From: Sphingorhabdus lacus
Lineage (GTDB): Bacteria; Pseudomonadota; Alphaproteobacteria; Sphingomonadales; Sphingomonadaceae
Assembly: GCF_009768975.1 (NCBI RefSeq)
Contig: NZ_CP035733.1
Coordinates: forward strand, 1,674,001-1,738,000
Length of the DNA: 64,000 bases
Direction: 5' to 3'
The translations under genes and the position numbers were made by a program. This document shows, one piece after another, positions 11,250 to 20,196 of this stretch. Positions within the stretch are counted from its first letter, which is position 1. Each line of letters opens with the position of its first letter. The notes under the pieces were generated by a model, which was not told where the DNA came from, did not search any database, and saw only the letters and a list, made by a program, of their open reading frames with translations.

Positions 11250-11816
11250 ATGGATAATCACGCACATAACAACCCCACGACATGGTATGGTACGACGATT
11301 TTGTCGGTCCGTAAAAATGGCAAGGTCGTCATCGCCGGCGACGGTCAGGTGTCGATGGGTCAAACCGTCATGAAACCCAATGCGCGCAAAGTGCGCCAAT
11401 TGCACGATGGCTCGGTCATCGGTGGATTTGCCGGCGCTACGGCGGATGCCTTCACCTTGTTCGAACGACTGGAGCGTAAGCTTGAGCAGCATCGCGGCCA
11501 GTTGATGCGCGCAGCGGTCGATCTCGCCAAAGATTGGCGCACCGACAAATATCTCCGCAATTTGGAGGCGATGATGATCGTCGCCGACAAAGAGGTCACG
11601 CTGATCCTGACCGGTAATGGCGATGTTCTTGAACCCAATGATGGTATTGCCGCAATTGGATCCGGTGGGAATTTCGCGCTTTCCGCCGCCCGCGCGTTGG
11701 TGGATTATGAGGCGGATGCCGAGACTTTGGCCCGCCATGCCATGAAAATCGCAGCCGAAATTTGCGTCTACACCAATGACCAACTGACCGTCGAAGTCAT
11801 GGACTCGATCGCTTAA
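11250..11816 (+). CDS. hslV: ATP-dependent protease, peptidase subunit HslV
   Basis: HslV is the proteolytic core of the HslUV (ClpYQ) complex, a bacterial proteasome relative in the cytoplasm. The 188-residue product carries the N-terminal-threonine signature [24 protein letters not shown]; the nucleophile should be Thr15, exposed after removal of a 14-residue propeptide ending WYG. No other start lies before this threonine. There is no Shine-Dalgarno before the ATG, and the heat-shock promoter ends only 7 bases upstream, so the mRNA may be leaderless. hslU follows after 24 bases. Confidence 0.96.
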   Translation: MDNHAHNNPTTWYGTTILSVRKNGKVVIAGDGQVSMGQTVMKPNARKVRQLHDGSVIGGFAGATADAFTLFERLERKLEQHRGQLMRAAVDLAKDWRTDKYLRNLEAMMIVADKEVTLILTGNGDVLEPNDGIAAIGSGGNFALSAARALVDYEADAETLARHAMKIAAEICVYTNDQLTVEVMDSIA

Positions 11817-11840
11817 ACATTTCCTTTGGAACCATCACAA

Positions 11841-13142
11841 ATGAGCCAGAATTTAACACCTAAAGCCATTGTGGCTGCTCTTGACGAGCATATCATCGGT
11901 CAGGCCGACGCCAAAAAAGCCGTCGCTGTCGCGCTGCGTAACCGTTGGCGGCGCCAACGGCTGGGCGCCGATTTGCGCGACGAAGTCACGCCGAAAAACA
12001 TTCTTATGATCGGCCCCACGGGCTGCGGTAAAACCGAAATCAGCCGCCGCTTGGCGAAGCTCGCCGACGCCCCCTTCATCAAGGTCGAGGCGACAAAATT
12101 TACCGAGGTCGGCTATGTCGGTCGCGACGTGGAACAAATTGCGCGCGATCTGGCGGAAGAGGCCGTGCGCCTTGAAAAAGACCGGCGCCGCGGGAATGTG
12201 CGCGAAGCTGCTGAAGCCGCGGCTATGGAACGCATCCTGAAGCCCCTTGCGGGCGAAACGGCCAGCGAGGCCACGCGTGAAGCCTTCCGCCAGCGGATTC
12301 GCGAACGTCATATGGATGATGTCGAGATTGAAATCGAAGTGTCCGATGCCCCCTCAATGCCTATGGATATCCCAGGAATGGGCGGCAATGTTGGCATGAT
12401 CAATCTGAGCGAGATGATGGGTAAGGCTTTTGGCCAGAACAATCTGAAGCGTCGCAAAATGAAGGTCCCCGACGCATGGACCAAACTTGTCGAAGAAGAA
12501 TCTGAAAAGCGCCTCGATCAGGATGATGTGAACCGGGTCGCGCTGGCGGATGCGGAGGCAAATGGCATCGTCTTTCTCGATGAAATCGACAAAATTGCTG
12601 TATCCGATGTTCGTGGCGGTTCGGTGAGCCGTGAAGGCGTGCAGCGCGATTTACTGCCACTGATTGAAGGCACCACCGTCGCTACCAAATATGGGCCAAT
12701 GAAGACCGACCACGTACTCTTCATTGCGTCGGGCGCATTTCACGTCTCGAAACCGAGCGATATGCTTCCGGAATTGCAGGGACGCCTGCCCATCCGGGTC
12801 GAATTGCGGGCGCTGGAGCATGCCGATTTTGTACGGATCCTTTCCGAAACCCGGGCAAATCTTCCGCAGCAATACAAAGCCCTGATGGCAACGGAAGAAG
12901 TTTCCCTGCTTTTCACCGACGATGCCATCGACGCGATTGCGCGGATTGCTGTCGACGTGAACGCGACCGTCGAAAATATCGGCGCGCGTCGGCTGCAGAC
13001 AGTAATGGAAAAGCTTCTCGAAGAAATCAGCTTTGAGGCGGAGGATCGCAAGGGCGAAACACTGACCATCGACGCCGATTATGTTGCCAAGCAGCTTTCG
13101 GGTATCGCGAAAGACACTGATCTTTCGAAATATGTTCTTTAA
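11841..13142 (+). CDS. hslU: ATP-dependent protease, ATPase subunit HslU
   Basis: HslU is the AAA+ unfoldase partner of HslV. The 433-residue length is normal when translation starts at ATG 11841 ([20 protein letters not shown]) rather than a TTG 15 bases upstream. Walker A GPTGCGKT is at residues 58-65, Walker B is [12 protein letters not shown], and the C-terminus ends DTDLSKYVL, the conserved tail that docks into HslV. It forms an operon with hslV under the heat-shock promoter. A LexA-like box overlaps its stop codon but would serve the next gene. Confidence 0.97.
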   Translation: MSQNLTPKAIVAALDEHIIGQADAKKAVAVALRNRWRRQRLGADLRDEVTPKNILMIGPTGCGKTEISRRLAKLADAPFIKVEATKFTEVGYVGRDVEQIARDLAEEAVRLEKDRRRGNVREAAEAAAMERILKPLAGETASEATREAFRQRIRERHMDDVEIEIEVSDAPSMPMDIPGMGGNVGMINLSEMMGKAFGQNNLKRRKMKVPDAWTKLVEEESEKRLDQDDVNRVALADAEANGIVFLDEIDKIAVSDVRGGSVSREGVQRDLLPLIEGTTVATKYGPMKTDHVLFIASGAFHVSKPSDMLPELQGRLPIRVELRALEHADFVRILSETRANLPQQYKALMATEEVSLLFTDDAIDAIARIAVDVNATVENIGARRLQTVMEKLLEEISFEAEDRKGETLTIDADYVAKQLSGIAKDTDLSKYVL

Positions 13143-13148
13143 ATGTTC
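13134..13148 (+). promoter_or_regulatory. Candidate alphaproteobacterial LexA (SOS) box upstream of the GFA gene
   Basis: GTTC-N7-GTTC (GTTCTTTAAATGTTC) matches the LexA half-site spacing of alphaproteobacteria exactly. It covers the hslU stop and ends 43 bases before the ATG at 13192. Eight fixed bases would occur about once or twice by chance in this much sequence, so position is the main support. Confidence 0.35.
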
Positions 13149-13191
13149 TTTCGGATTTGCTAGCTTTCTGGCAATCTGAAGGAGAAAGAGC

Positions 13192-13587
13192 ATGGTCTAT
13201 GAAGGAGGATGCCATTGCGGCGCTTCACGGTATAAGGCTAGTGGCTCGCCGCAGCATGTTTCCGTCTGCCATTGCGATGATTGCAGAAAATGCGCAGGTG
13301 CACCTTTTGTCAGTTGGGCGGCTTTCTCGTCCACTGATTTTGAATTCAGGGGCGACATAAAGACTTATATGTCTTCAACCCACGCCGTCCGCCATTTTTG
13401 CGCGCGGTGCGGGACTGGTCTTTACTATGTGAACGAAGATGCGTTGCCGGGGTTGGTCGACATCCAGACCTGCACATTGGACAATCCCGAAGCTCTGACG
13501 CCGCACTTACACGTGCAGGCGGCAGAACAACTGAAATGGACTTTAGAACTGGAAAACCTGCCGAAGTTCGATCGATTCCCGGAATAG
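13192..13587 (+). CDS. GFA-family zinc protein
   Basis: The 131-residue protein has the cysteine pattern of the GFA (glutathione-dependent formaldehyde-activating enzyme-like) fold: GGCHCGA at the start, VCHCDDCRKCAG near residue 30 and FCARCGTGL near residue 70, which bind two zinc ions. Most members of this large family have no proven reaction, so a formaldehyde role is not claimed. GGAG seven bases before the ATG supports the start. It has its own short upstream region containing a possible LexA box, and it converges on the M16 protease gene. Confidence 0.85.
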   Translation: MVYEGGCHCGASRYKASGSPQHVSVCHCDDCRKCAGAPFVSWAAFSSTDFEFRGDIKTYMSSTHAVRHFCARCGTGLYYVNEDALPGLVDIQTCTLDNPEALTPHLHVQAAEQLKWTLELENLPKFDRFPE

Positions 13588-13592
13588 TCCGC

Positions 13593-16469
13593 TTATCGCG
13601 ATACCGCCTGAGCGGTGCCGCCGCTTTGCGGGCCGACTACTAACTTCCATGATTTTTCTTTTACGAAATAACGTTTGGCTAGAATTTGCAATTGGTCGGG
13701 GGTGACTTCGGTGTAGTCGCTGTAAAGTCGACCGAGCGCGACAAATCGGGTCGGATCATAAGTGGCACCTTTGAGCTGGTTTAGCCAAAAGGTGTTCCCT
13801 GAAGCTGCACGTTCGACGGCCTGCTTCATAGGTTCCACCGCACGTTGCAATTCGTCGGCACTGACCGGATTGGTCGATAGATCGGCAGCAACCTCATTGG
13901 CGAAATCGAAAAAGCGTTCGACATCTGCCGGCTTCACTTGTGTGTAAGCCATTAAATAGCCACCACTAGTGAAGTCCTTTGGCCAGCTTGCCGCCATGTC
14001 GGGGCTGTAACTAGCTGCCTGCTCCGCCCGGAATTTCTCAAATAGGCGATCCCGGAAAACGGCCGCCAAAATCTCGAGTTGCCGCCCTTCGGTAATGCCC
14101 GCAATGCCGCCGCCAGTTGGCCAGGCCATGACAGCCGCGGCCTGATCCGACGATCCCTTGTGAGTCAGACGAACGGGCGCTTCGATTGGCGCGGGGAAAT
14201 TCACGGTTTTTGCGGCAGGGGCCACCGCAACCGGTGCGCGTGGGCGCAATGCGCCGAAGCTTTTTTCCAGCGCGGCTACCGCGGTTGCTTTATCAAAGTC
14301 CCCGAACAACATCACTTCAATCGGGCCCTGCGACATCAGTGGTGCCCAATAGGCCTGAAAGGATGCCGGGTCTATTTTGGCAATCTCAGCAGGCGCTGCA
14401 GCCTTCCATCTCGGATCTTTGCTGCGTAGCAGATATTCCAAGTCCCGTTGCAAAACCGAAGTTGCCGACATTTCAAAGCTGTCATAACCGGACGTTGCAA
14501 GCGCCTTTGCCCGCTCAACAGGAGCGGTATCCCAACCCGGATGCTCCAGCTTTGTTGCGATCAGGGTCAGTTGATCGGCCAGATCATCGGGCCGCGTGTT
14601 TGCCGCAAATTCGAAAGCATCGTCATCAATAGCAAAGTTTAGCTCAATGCGACGACCGTTGACCATCTGGTCGATGTCCGTCCGCTTTAACCTTCCAATG
14701 CCGTTTTCTGGCAAAACATAAGGTCCAGCCCACAGAAGTCGGCCGTTCGTCGGAGTTACGGACTGATACCCTTTACCGAAACGGACTAGGACGCGGATTT
14801 GTCCGCTTTCGGCCTTGTTGGGGTAAAGCAAACCGCGAACACCGTTCGACAGTTCAAGCTTTGTCATTTCTAATCGGGAAATAGTTTCTTCGCTGACGAG
14901 CTTTCCCGGCGCCCCAAGTTTTGGCAACGCATCAAAACCCAGCGCATTATTCGCCAACCGCGCACCTGTGTTCGCAGCAACTGGCCCCTGCAGCGCGGCA
15001 AGCGCCCGGTTATCGGCATTGGCAACCGCTGCTGGAGATGAAAGCATCAGACGCGTCGCGTCCGCCTTGAACAGAGCCTGCGTGGAAGCGAGCAGCCACT
15101 CAGGCGTGAACTTGTCTTTCATGCCTTCAAAAACTTCGACTACGGTCTTGGGCGCTGCCACGGTTTCGCGAATATCGACGGCATTGACAATGTCATCGGC
15201 CTGCTTTGCAGCCGCTTCGAACGGGTAACTGTCGAGCATGGTGCGTAGCGCATTGCCAAACAGAACCAACTCGCGATCAATGTCCGCTTTCGACGGTGGC
15301 GTTGCGACGGCGTCCGCGATGACGGCGCGCACATCCTTTGTCGCGGCTTCCCAGCGATCGCCTACGGGTGTCACCGATACAAGCGTGGCATCGGCGGTGC
15401 GCGAAATATCTTCCTGCGCCACCTCGGCGAACAGGAAATTGCCGCCGCCGCGAGCTTGCACTTCCAGACGGCGATTGATGATCTGCAAAGCTAACGCGTC
15501 GACCAATAATTGCTGGTTATAGGCGATCGTATCGTCGACTTTACGCCAGGGACGCAGATAGGCGATGCTTACAGTCGTCGGAAGTGTCGCCTCTACTAGG
15601 ACACGTGTGGGGGTTCCTGTTGGAGTCGGGTCCCCAAATTCAGGTTCGGGCGCGCGTGGTCCTGTGCCTTTCCAATCATAGAAATATTTCTGGACGAGAT
15701 TAGCGAGCTGAGTTGGCTCCATGTCCCCCGCCATTACAATCACGGCGTTTTCCGGGCGATACCAACGGTCGTGGAAGGCATTCAGCGCCTGCGCACTTGC
15801 CGCGTGCAGAGTTTCGGGAGTTCCGATCGTAGACCTGTTGGCAAGCCGCTGCCCCTGAAAAGCATGCTGGCGCAGAGCATCGCTGTATATAAGCTGCGCG
15901 CCACTATTTTCGCGCAGTTCAGCGAGCACGATTGACCGTTCGGCATTGAGAGCCGTGTCCGAGATCCGGGGGTTGCGGATCATGCCGGAAATGATTTTGA
16001 CCGACTCGTCCAGTTTTTCAGGCGTCGCATTCGGCAGATCGAGTTTATACACGGTCTGTGTAGGGGTAGTCTGCGCGTTGCTGTCGCTGCCAAATGTCAC
16101 GCCAAAACGTTGCCAGATCCGCTTTGCCTCGCCGTCTGGAACAAAGGTCGAGCCCCGGAAGGACAAATGCTCGATGAGATGCGCAAAACCCTGTTCTTCG
16201 TTATTTTCATGCAGGGCACCCGCATCGATCCGAACACGGATCGACACTTGCCCTGCGGGAACATCATTCTTTTTGACCGCATAGCGCAGGCCGTTGGGCA
16301 AAACGCCGAAGGTCCAGCTCTCGTCAACTGGGACGTCGCTACCTTCGTATAGCCAGGGTTGCTTGGCAGGTTTTGCGGCCGATGCTGCAACGGGTGCGGC
16401 AGTTTGAGCATAAGCGGTGGAGGATAGCAGCAAGGCTGCGAGGGCGAGAGCTTGGGAGAATTTACGCAT
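13593..16469 (-). CDS. Periplasmic M16 family zinc protease (fused two-half form)
   Basis: This 958-residue protein has a signal peptide (residues 1-21, ending AYA-Q) and the inverted zinc motif HLIEH at 97-101, preceded by the GxLHENNEEQGFAH context of M16 peptidases. Two M16 halves can be seen: the first with the metal site, the second starting near residue 520 without it. Such pitrilysin-like enzymes degrade peptides in the periplasm. The gene converges on the GFA gene (5 bases apart) and is followed upstream by a short gap before the CinA-like gene; it appears monocistronic. Confidence 0.88.
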   Translation of the reverse strand: MRKFSQALALAALLLSSTAYAQTAAPVAASAAKPAKQPWLYEGSDVPVDESWTFGVLPNGLRYAVKKNDVPAGQVSIRVRIDAGALHENNEEQGFAHLIEHLSFRGSTFVPDGEAKRIWQRFGVTFGSDSNAQTTPTQTVYKLDLPNATPEKLDESVKIISGMIRNPRISDTALNAERSIVLAELRENSGAQLIYSDALRQHAFQGQRLANRSTIGTPETLHAASAQALNAFHDRWYRPENAVIVMAGDMEPTQLANLVQKYFYDWKGTGPRAPEPEFGDPTPTGTPTRVLVEATLPTTVSIAYLRPWRKVDDTIAYNQQLLVDALALQIINRRLEVQARGGGNFLFAEVAQEDISRTADATLVSVTPVGDRWEAATKDVRAVIADAVATPPSKADIDRELVLFGNALRTMLDSYPFEAAAKQADDIVNAVDIRETVAAPKTVVEVFEGMKDKFTPEWLLASTQALFKADATRLMLSSPAAVANADNRALAALQGPVAANTGARLANNALGFDALPKLGAPGKLVSEETISRLEMTKLELSNGVRGLLYPNKAESGQIRVLVRFGKGYQSVTPTNGRLLWAGPYVLPENGIGRLKRTDIDQMVNGRRIELNFAIDDDAFEFAANTRPDDLADQLTLIATKLEHPGWDTAPVERAKALATSGYDSFEMSATSVLQRDLEYLLRSKDPRWKAAAPAEIAKIDPASFQAYWAPLMSQGPIEVMLFGDFDKATAVAALEKSFGALRPRAPVAVAPAAKTVNFPAPIEAPVRLTHKGSSDQAAAVMAWPTGGGIAGITEGRQLEILAAVFRDRLFEKFRAEQAASYSPDMAASWPKDFTSGGYLMAYTQVKPADVERFFDFANEVAADLSTNPVSADELQRAVEPMKQAVERAASGNTFWLNQLKGATYDPTRFVALGRLYSDYTEVTPDQLQILAKRYFVKEKSWKLVVGPQSGGTAQAVSR

Positions 16470-16529
16470 TACGGCCTCACTATCCTAGGTGACGGTTGAC
16501 GACAGATGAACGAGCCGACGAAACGCCTT

Positions 16530-17288
16530 TTATATTCCACCATCAACGCTGTCATAACCCAAACCGCGAAGGCCGAGTATCAGCGCTTCGACGCACTCGT
16601 TCAATTTATGTGCGTCGGTGGTGCGGACCACGAAATTGGCTCCGACCTTTCCTTCACGGAAGAATGGATAGCTGCCGATCTGGCATCCTTCATGATGCTT
16701 TTCTGTGTCGCCGAGCAGCTTGGCAACTTCGCTTTCGGCGACCCAGCATCCCACTTGATGGGAAAGCAGCGGTGCGCCGCCCTCCAGCGTTCCTGTCAGA
16801 GCATCAAGCATACCGGCCGTAATGTGCGGCACGCCCGCCATGATGAAGATATTTCCGTGGCGTATGCCAGGTGCGCCCGACATTTTGTTGGGAATGAGGT
16901 CAGCACCGTCAGGAACCCGCGCCATCCGTAACCTTCCTGGATTGATGCCGCCGCGCGTCTCATAATATTTATGTAGAACGGCGCTCGCCTCGGGATGGAT
17001 GACCACGTCCACGCCCAGTGCCGCAGCAATCGCATCAACGGTGATGTCATCATGCGTCGGTCCAATACCGCCAGTCGTGAACAGATAATCGTTGCGCGCC
17101 CGTAACAAGTTCACCGCCTCGATGATCGCATCCATGTCGTCTGCCACCACGCGCACCTCTTTCAGGCGGATACCCTGAATATTCAACCAAAGTGCAATTT
17201 GGCTGACATTTTTGTCCTGTGTCCGGCCGGAAAGGATTTCGTCGCCGATGATTATAAGTGCGGCGGTATAGATGCGGGATTCTGTCAT
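16530..17288 (-). CDS. CinA-like molybdopterin-binding-domain protein
   Basis: The 252-residue protein corresponds to the N-terminal MoCF-biosynthesis-like domain of CinA only: AALIIIGDEILSGRTQDKNV at the start, then FTTGGIGPTHDDIT and GAPGIRHGNIFIMAGVP. The C-terminal nicotinamide-nucleotide amidase domain of full-length CinA is absent, which is common in alphaproteobacteria. The first ATG that gives the conserved start is 17288; no good Shine-Dalgarno is seen. It is divergent from map with a 62-base gap. Function in this short form is unsettled. Confidence 0.82.
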   Translation of the reverse strand: MTESRIYTAALIIIGDEILSGRTQDKNVSQIALWLNIQGIRLKEVRVVADDMDAIIEAVNLLRARNDYLFTTGGIGPTHDDITVDAIAAALGVDVVIHPEASAVLHKYYETRGGINPGRLRMARVPDGADLIPNKMSGAPGIRHGNIFIMAGVPHITAGMLDALTGTLEGGAPLLSHQVGCWVAESEVAKLLGDTEKHHEGCQIGSYPFFREGKVGANFVVRTTDAHKLNECVEALILGLRGLGYDSVDGGI

Positions 17289-17350
17289 GCGACTGCGATA
17301 GCATAAATACCCCTCTCGCAAAGTGAGGAATAACGCTCTATATCGTCGGC

Positions 17351-18178
17351 ATGGATCATTATGTAGAAGTCACGCCCGCCGAGGCCGGTCTGACCCGCGA
17401 CGGGGTCATCAAATTGCATGGAGCCGAGGGCTTTGAAGGCATGCGCAAGGCCGGTCGCCTTGCCGCCGAAATCCTCGACGCCCTTGTGCCGCATGTTGTG
17501 CCCGGCGTGACGACCGAAGAACTGGACGACATTGTCCGGCAGATGACGTTACGCGGCGGCGGTGTGCCCGCAACGCTCGGCTATCGCGGCTATACGCATA
17601 GCTGCTGCACCAGCATCAACCATGTTATTTGCCACGGCATTCCGTCGGATAAGCGCCTGAAGGACGGCGATATCGTCAATATCGATGTCACGCCGATGCT
17701 TGACGGTTGGCACGGCGACACCAGCCGCATGTTCCTCGTCGGCGATGTCCCGGTGAAAGCCAAGCGCCTCGTCGACGTGACCTATGAATGTTTGATGCTG
17801 GGCATTGAGCAGGCGAAGCCCGGCAACCATGTCGGGGACATTGGCTACGCCATCCAGACTCACGCCGAAAAGCACCGCTACGGTGTCGTCCGCGACTTTT
17901 GCGGCCATGGTCTTGGCCAATTGTTTCACGACGCACCCGAGATTGTCCATGTCGGACGTCCCGGTACCGGCCCCGAACTGCGCCCCGGCATGATTTTCAC
18001 GATCGAGCCGATGATCAACATCGGCAAAGCTGCGGGCAAAGTGCTGGAAGACGGCTGGACGGCGGTTACCCGCGACCGGAGCCTGTCGGCGCAATTCGAA
18101 CATAGCATCGGCATCACGGAAACAGGTTGCGAGATTTTTACCGCAAGCCCCAAAGGTTTTGACAAGCCGCCTTACTGA
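17351..18178 (+). CDS. map: Type I methionine aminopeptidase
   Basis: The 275-residue enzyme removes the initiator methionine from nascent proteins. All five metal ligands of the pita-bread fold are visible: Asp112, Asp123, His186, Glu219 and Glu250; His95 is the conserved substrate-binding histidine (NHVICHGIP). The first 25 residues extend beyond the E. coli protein, as is usual in alphaproteobacteria. Its last 7 bases, including the stop, overlap the convergent RES-toxin gene. Confidence 0.95.
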   Translation: MDHYVEVTPAEAGLTRDGVIKLHGAEGFEGMRKAGRLAAEILDALVPHVVPGVTTEELDDIVRQMTLRGGGVPATLGYRGYTHSCCTSINHVICHGIPSDKRLKDGDIVNIDVTPMLDGWHGDTSRMFLVGDVPVKAKRLVDVTYECLMLGIEQAKPGNHVGDIGYAIQTHAEKHRYGVVRDFCGHGLGQLFHDAPEIVHVGRPGTGPELRPGMIFTIEPMINIGKAAGKVLEDGWTAVTRDRSLSAQFEHSIGITETGCEIFTASPKGFDKPPY

Positions 18179-18690
18179 GGCACGCGTGATCCCGACGGCA
18201 ACCGTCCCTCGGGATCATATACATTCACCTTATATGGGTGGGTGTCGCTCCAGTTCCAGAGAACCAGATTTGTTGCGCCTGGATGAATTGCCGGGACATA
18301 GCTGGGTACCAAAGCGCCGTTGAACCCCTTGGACACAAGGTGCTGCGCCAGTTTTTGGGACGGTGCGATTTTGCCACTTCGCTGAAAGACCAGCCATGGA
18401 CAGGCCATATCCTTTTCAGCAATCCCGAGTGCTTGCCGCGTGTCCGCATCGGTCAGATCTGCGACATCTGCGCAATCAATGTCATATTCGCACAAGGTCA
18501 GCGGCAGCATCCGGTGGGCGAATCCCTGTGTGCATTCGGCTAGCGCGGTGATGGGTTCGAGCGACAGGTAGAGTGCGGCCTGCCCCCTAATATTGAACCG
18601 CCCTCCGGAAATTACGGCTCCTTGCCCCGAAATGGGGTCGAAAGACCATCGTGGATCATGCGCGCGATAAGCGCGGCCGGTAAAATTCAA
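18172..18690 (-). CDS. RES-domain toxin (NAD-degrading) of a RES/Xre toxin-antitoxin pair
   Basis: The 172-residue protein shows the RES-domain layout: an N-terminal FTGRAYRAHDPRW, the GGRFNIRG motif with the conserved Arg, YLSLEPITALAE with the conserved Glu, and a C-terminal NLVLWNW. Characterised RES toxins (ParT, MbcT, Res) deplete NAD+ or modify proteins. Translation seems to start at TTG 18690 inside a TTGA overlap with the antitoxin stop, which couples it to the upstream antitoxin gene. It overlaps map tail to tail by 7 bases. Function is inferred from family and from the paired antitoxin. Confidence 0.85.
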   Translation of the reverse strand: MNFTGRAYRAHDPRWSFDPISGQGAVISGGRFNIRGQAALYLSLEPITALAECTQGFAHRMLPLTLCEYDIDCADVADLTDADTRQALGIAEKDMACPWLVFQRSGKIAPSQKLAQHLVSKGFNGALVPSYVPAIHPGATNLVLWNWSDTHPYKVNVYDPEGRLPSGSRVPQ

Positions 18691-19124
18691 GCAAAACCAC
18701 CCAATGCCATATGGTCGAGATAGTCGCGTACCGCGCCGGCATCGCCTGATTTCACGAGCGATTCAGCTGTACGGCCATCCAACGCCGGGATCGGTTGCGA
18801 CCGGTACCACGCCATGGCTTGCGCTTCGCTGCCTGCCCAATCTTTGATGCGTGCGATGATTTCCAGCATTTCGGTCATCCTGCCTTGCGCCTTGGGCGCT
18901 TTCATACGGTCTGATTTGGTAACAGTCGCTAGCGGAAGCCCGACCGTTTCAGCCAATTGTGCCTTAGACATACGGAACAGGTCGGCCAATTGCCCGATAT
19001 CGACATCCCCGGCCTTGGTGAAATAGGCTCCCAGATACCCATTGCCATCAAAGGGCAGGAAATTTGGCAGTCCACGGAAGGCCGCAGGCATTTCGCGTAG
19101 TTTATTCGGGGACGATGCAACCAT
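18687..19124 (-). CDS. Xre/MbcA/ParS-type antitoxin with DUF2384 domain
   Basis: The 145-residue protein has an Xre-like helix-turn-helix in the middle (IGQLADLFRMSKAQLAETVG) and a C-terminal DUF2384 toxin-binding part ending in WYRSQPIPALDGRTAESLVKSGDAGAVRDYL, the hallmark of antitoxins paired with RES toxins. It precedes the toxin and overlaps it by 4 bases, the order usual for this class. The ATG at 19124 is close behind a nested palindrome that is the likely autoregulatory operator. Confidence 0.87.
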   Translation of the reverse strand: MVASSPNKLREMPAAFRGLPNFLPFDGNGYLGAYFTKAGDVDIGQLADLFRMSKAQLAETVGLPLATVTKSDRMKAPKAQGRMTEMLEIIARIKDWAGSEAQAMAWYRSQPIPALDGRTAESLVKSGDAGAVRDYLDHMALGGFA

Positions 19125-19129
19125 GTTGT

Positions 19130-19175
19130 GTCCAATAATTTGACCTTATTAGGGTCATATAAATGGACATTGGAC
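19130..19175 (-). promoter_or_regulatory. Nested palindromic operator of the RES/Xre pair
   Basis: The inner palindrome is TGACC-TTATTA-GGGTCA (19141-19156). An outer inverted repeat, GTCCAAT at 19130-19136 and ATTGGAC at 19169-19175, brackets it. Both lie just upstream of the antitoxin ATG (19124), where an autorepressor would act. Confidence 0.55.
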
Positions 19176-19215
19176 CCAAGTCAACCTCAGGGAACGGCTT
19201 TCGCAGCGCGCGCCA

Positions 19216-20154
19216 TCAAAGCCGCAGGCCAGCCGTTTCGTCCAGTCCAGCCATGATATTCAAATTCTGCACTGCAGCCCCGCTGGCACCTTTACCCAGA
19301 TTGTCGAGCATCGCCATAAGCCGGACTTGCGTGTTATCGGGTGACCCCAACACATAAAGATCAAGCCGATCCGAAGGCTCCTGCGTGTTCAGGATCAGCA
19401 ACTCCGACGGCGCCAGTTGCTCATGGACCGTAACAACGGGCGACCCTGCATAATGGTTGGCAAGGCAGGCGCGCATTTCTTCGGGACTATCGCTGCCCGG
19501 CATGACCGAAATCGGCAAAGGCACCTCGACCATCATCCCGCGAAAGGCGCGAACGACCGCCGGTGAAAATATCGGCGCGAGACCAAGGCCGGCATGAGTC
19601 TGCATCTCGGGAACATGCTTATGGCTCAAATCCAAGCCATAGGTACGAAACCCGATGTCCGCGCCGTCGCTGCTTTCAAAGCGCTCGATCAACGCTTTCC
19701 CGCCGCCCGAATAGCCGGACACAGCGTTCACGGTATACGGCCAGTCTTCCGGTATCAGACCCGCGGCAACCAACGGCGCCACCAGCCCTAGAAAGCCGGT
19801 TGGATAGCAACCGGGGTTGCTGACCAGCCGTGCCGAAGCGATACGTTCATGCTGGCCCTTGCGGTATTCCGGAAAGCCATAGGTCCAGTTTTGGTCCACC
19901 CGGTGCGCGGTCGACGCATCAATGATCCGCGTTTTGGCAGAGTTCGTCATCGCTACCGCTTCCTTCGCGGCATCATCCGGCAAACAAAGGATGACGAAAT
20001 CCGCATCGTTCAAGGCCTGACGACGGGCTTCAAAATCCTTGCGCTTGTCTTCGTCGAGCGTGATCAACGAAAATTCGCTACGCCCCGCCAGCCGATCGGC
20101 AATTTCCAGACCGGTGGTTCCGGCGGCGCCATCAATGAAAACACTATGGGTCAT
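19216..20154 (-). CDS. argC: N-acetyl-gamma-glutamyl-phosphate reductase (short type)
   Basis: ArgC catalyses the NADPH-dependent third step of arginine synthesis. The 312-residue protein is the shorter ArgC type: an NAD(P)-binding start FIDGAAGTTGLEI, and the nucleophile Cys116 in SNPGCYPTG. It is the last gene of a minus-strand group behind the M17 and NlpC/P60 genes, with 42 bases between argC and the NlpC/P60 gene. There are no other arg genes in the window. Confidence 0.93.
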   Translation of the reverse strand: MTHSVFIDGAAGTTGLEIADRLAGRSEFSLITLDEDKRKDFEARRQALNDADFVILCLPDDAAKEAVAMTNSAKTRIIDASTAHRVDQNWTYGFPEYRKGQHERIASARLVSNPGCYPTGFLGLVAPLVAAGLIPEDWPYTVNAVSGYSGGGKALIERFESSDGADIGFRTYGLDLSHKHVPEMQTHAGLGLAPIFSPAVVRAFRGMMVEVPLPISVMPGSDSPEEMRACLANHYAGSPVVTVHEQLAPSELLILNTQEPSDRLDLYVLGSPDNTQVRLMAMLDNLGKGASGAAVQNLNIMAGLDETAGLRL

Positions 20155-20196
20155 AACTTCAAGCCTTCAAAAAGGTGATCCCCACCTCCCGGCTGA

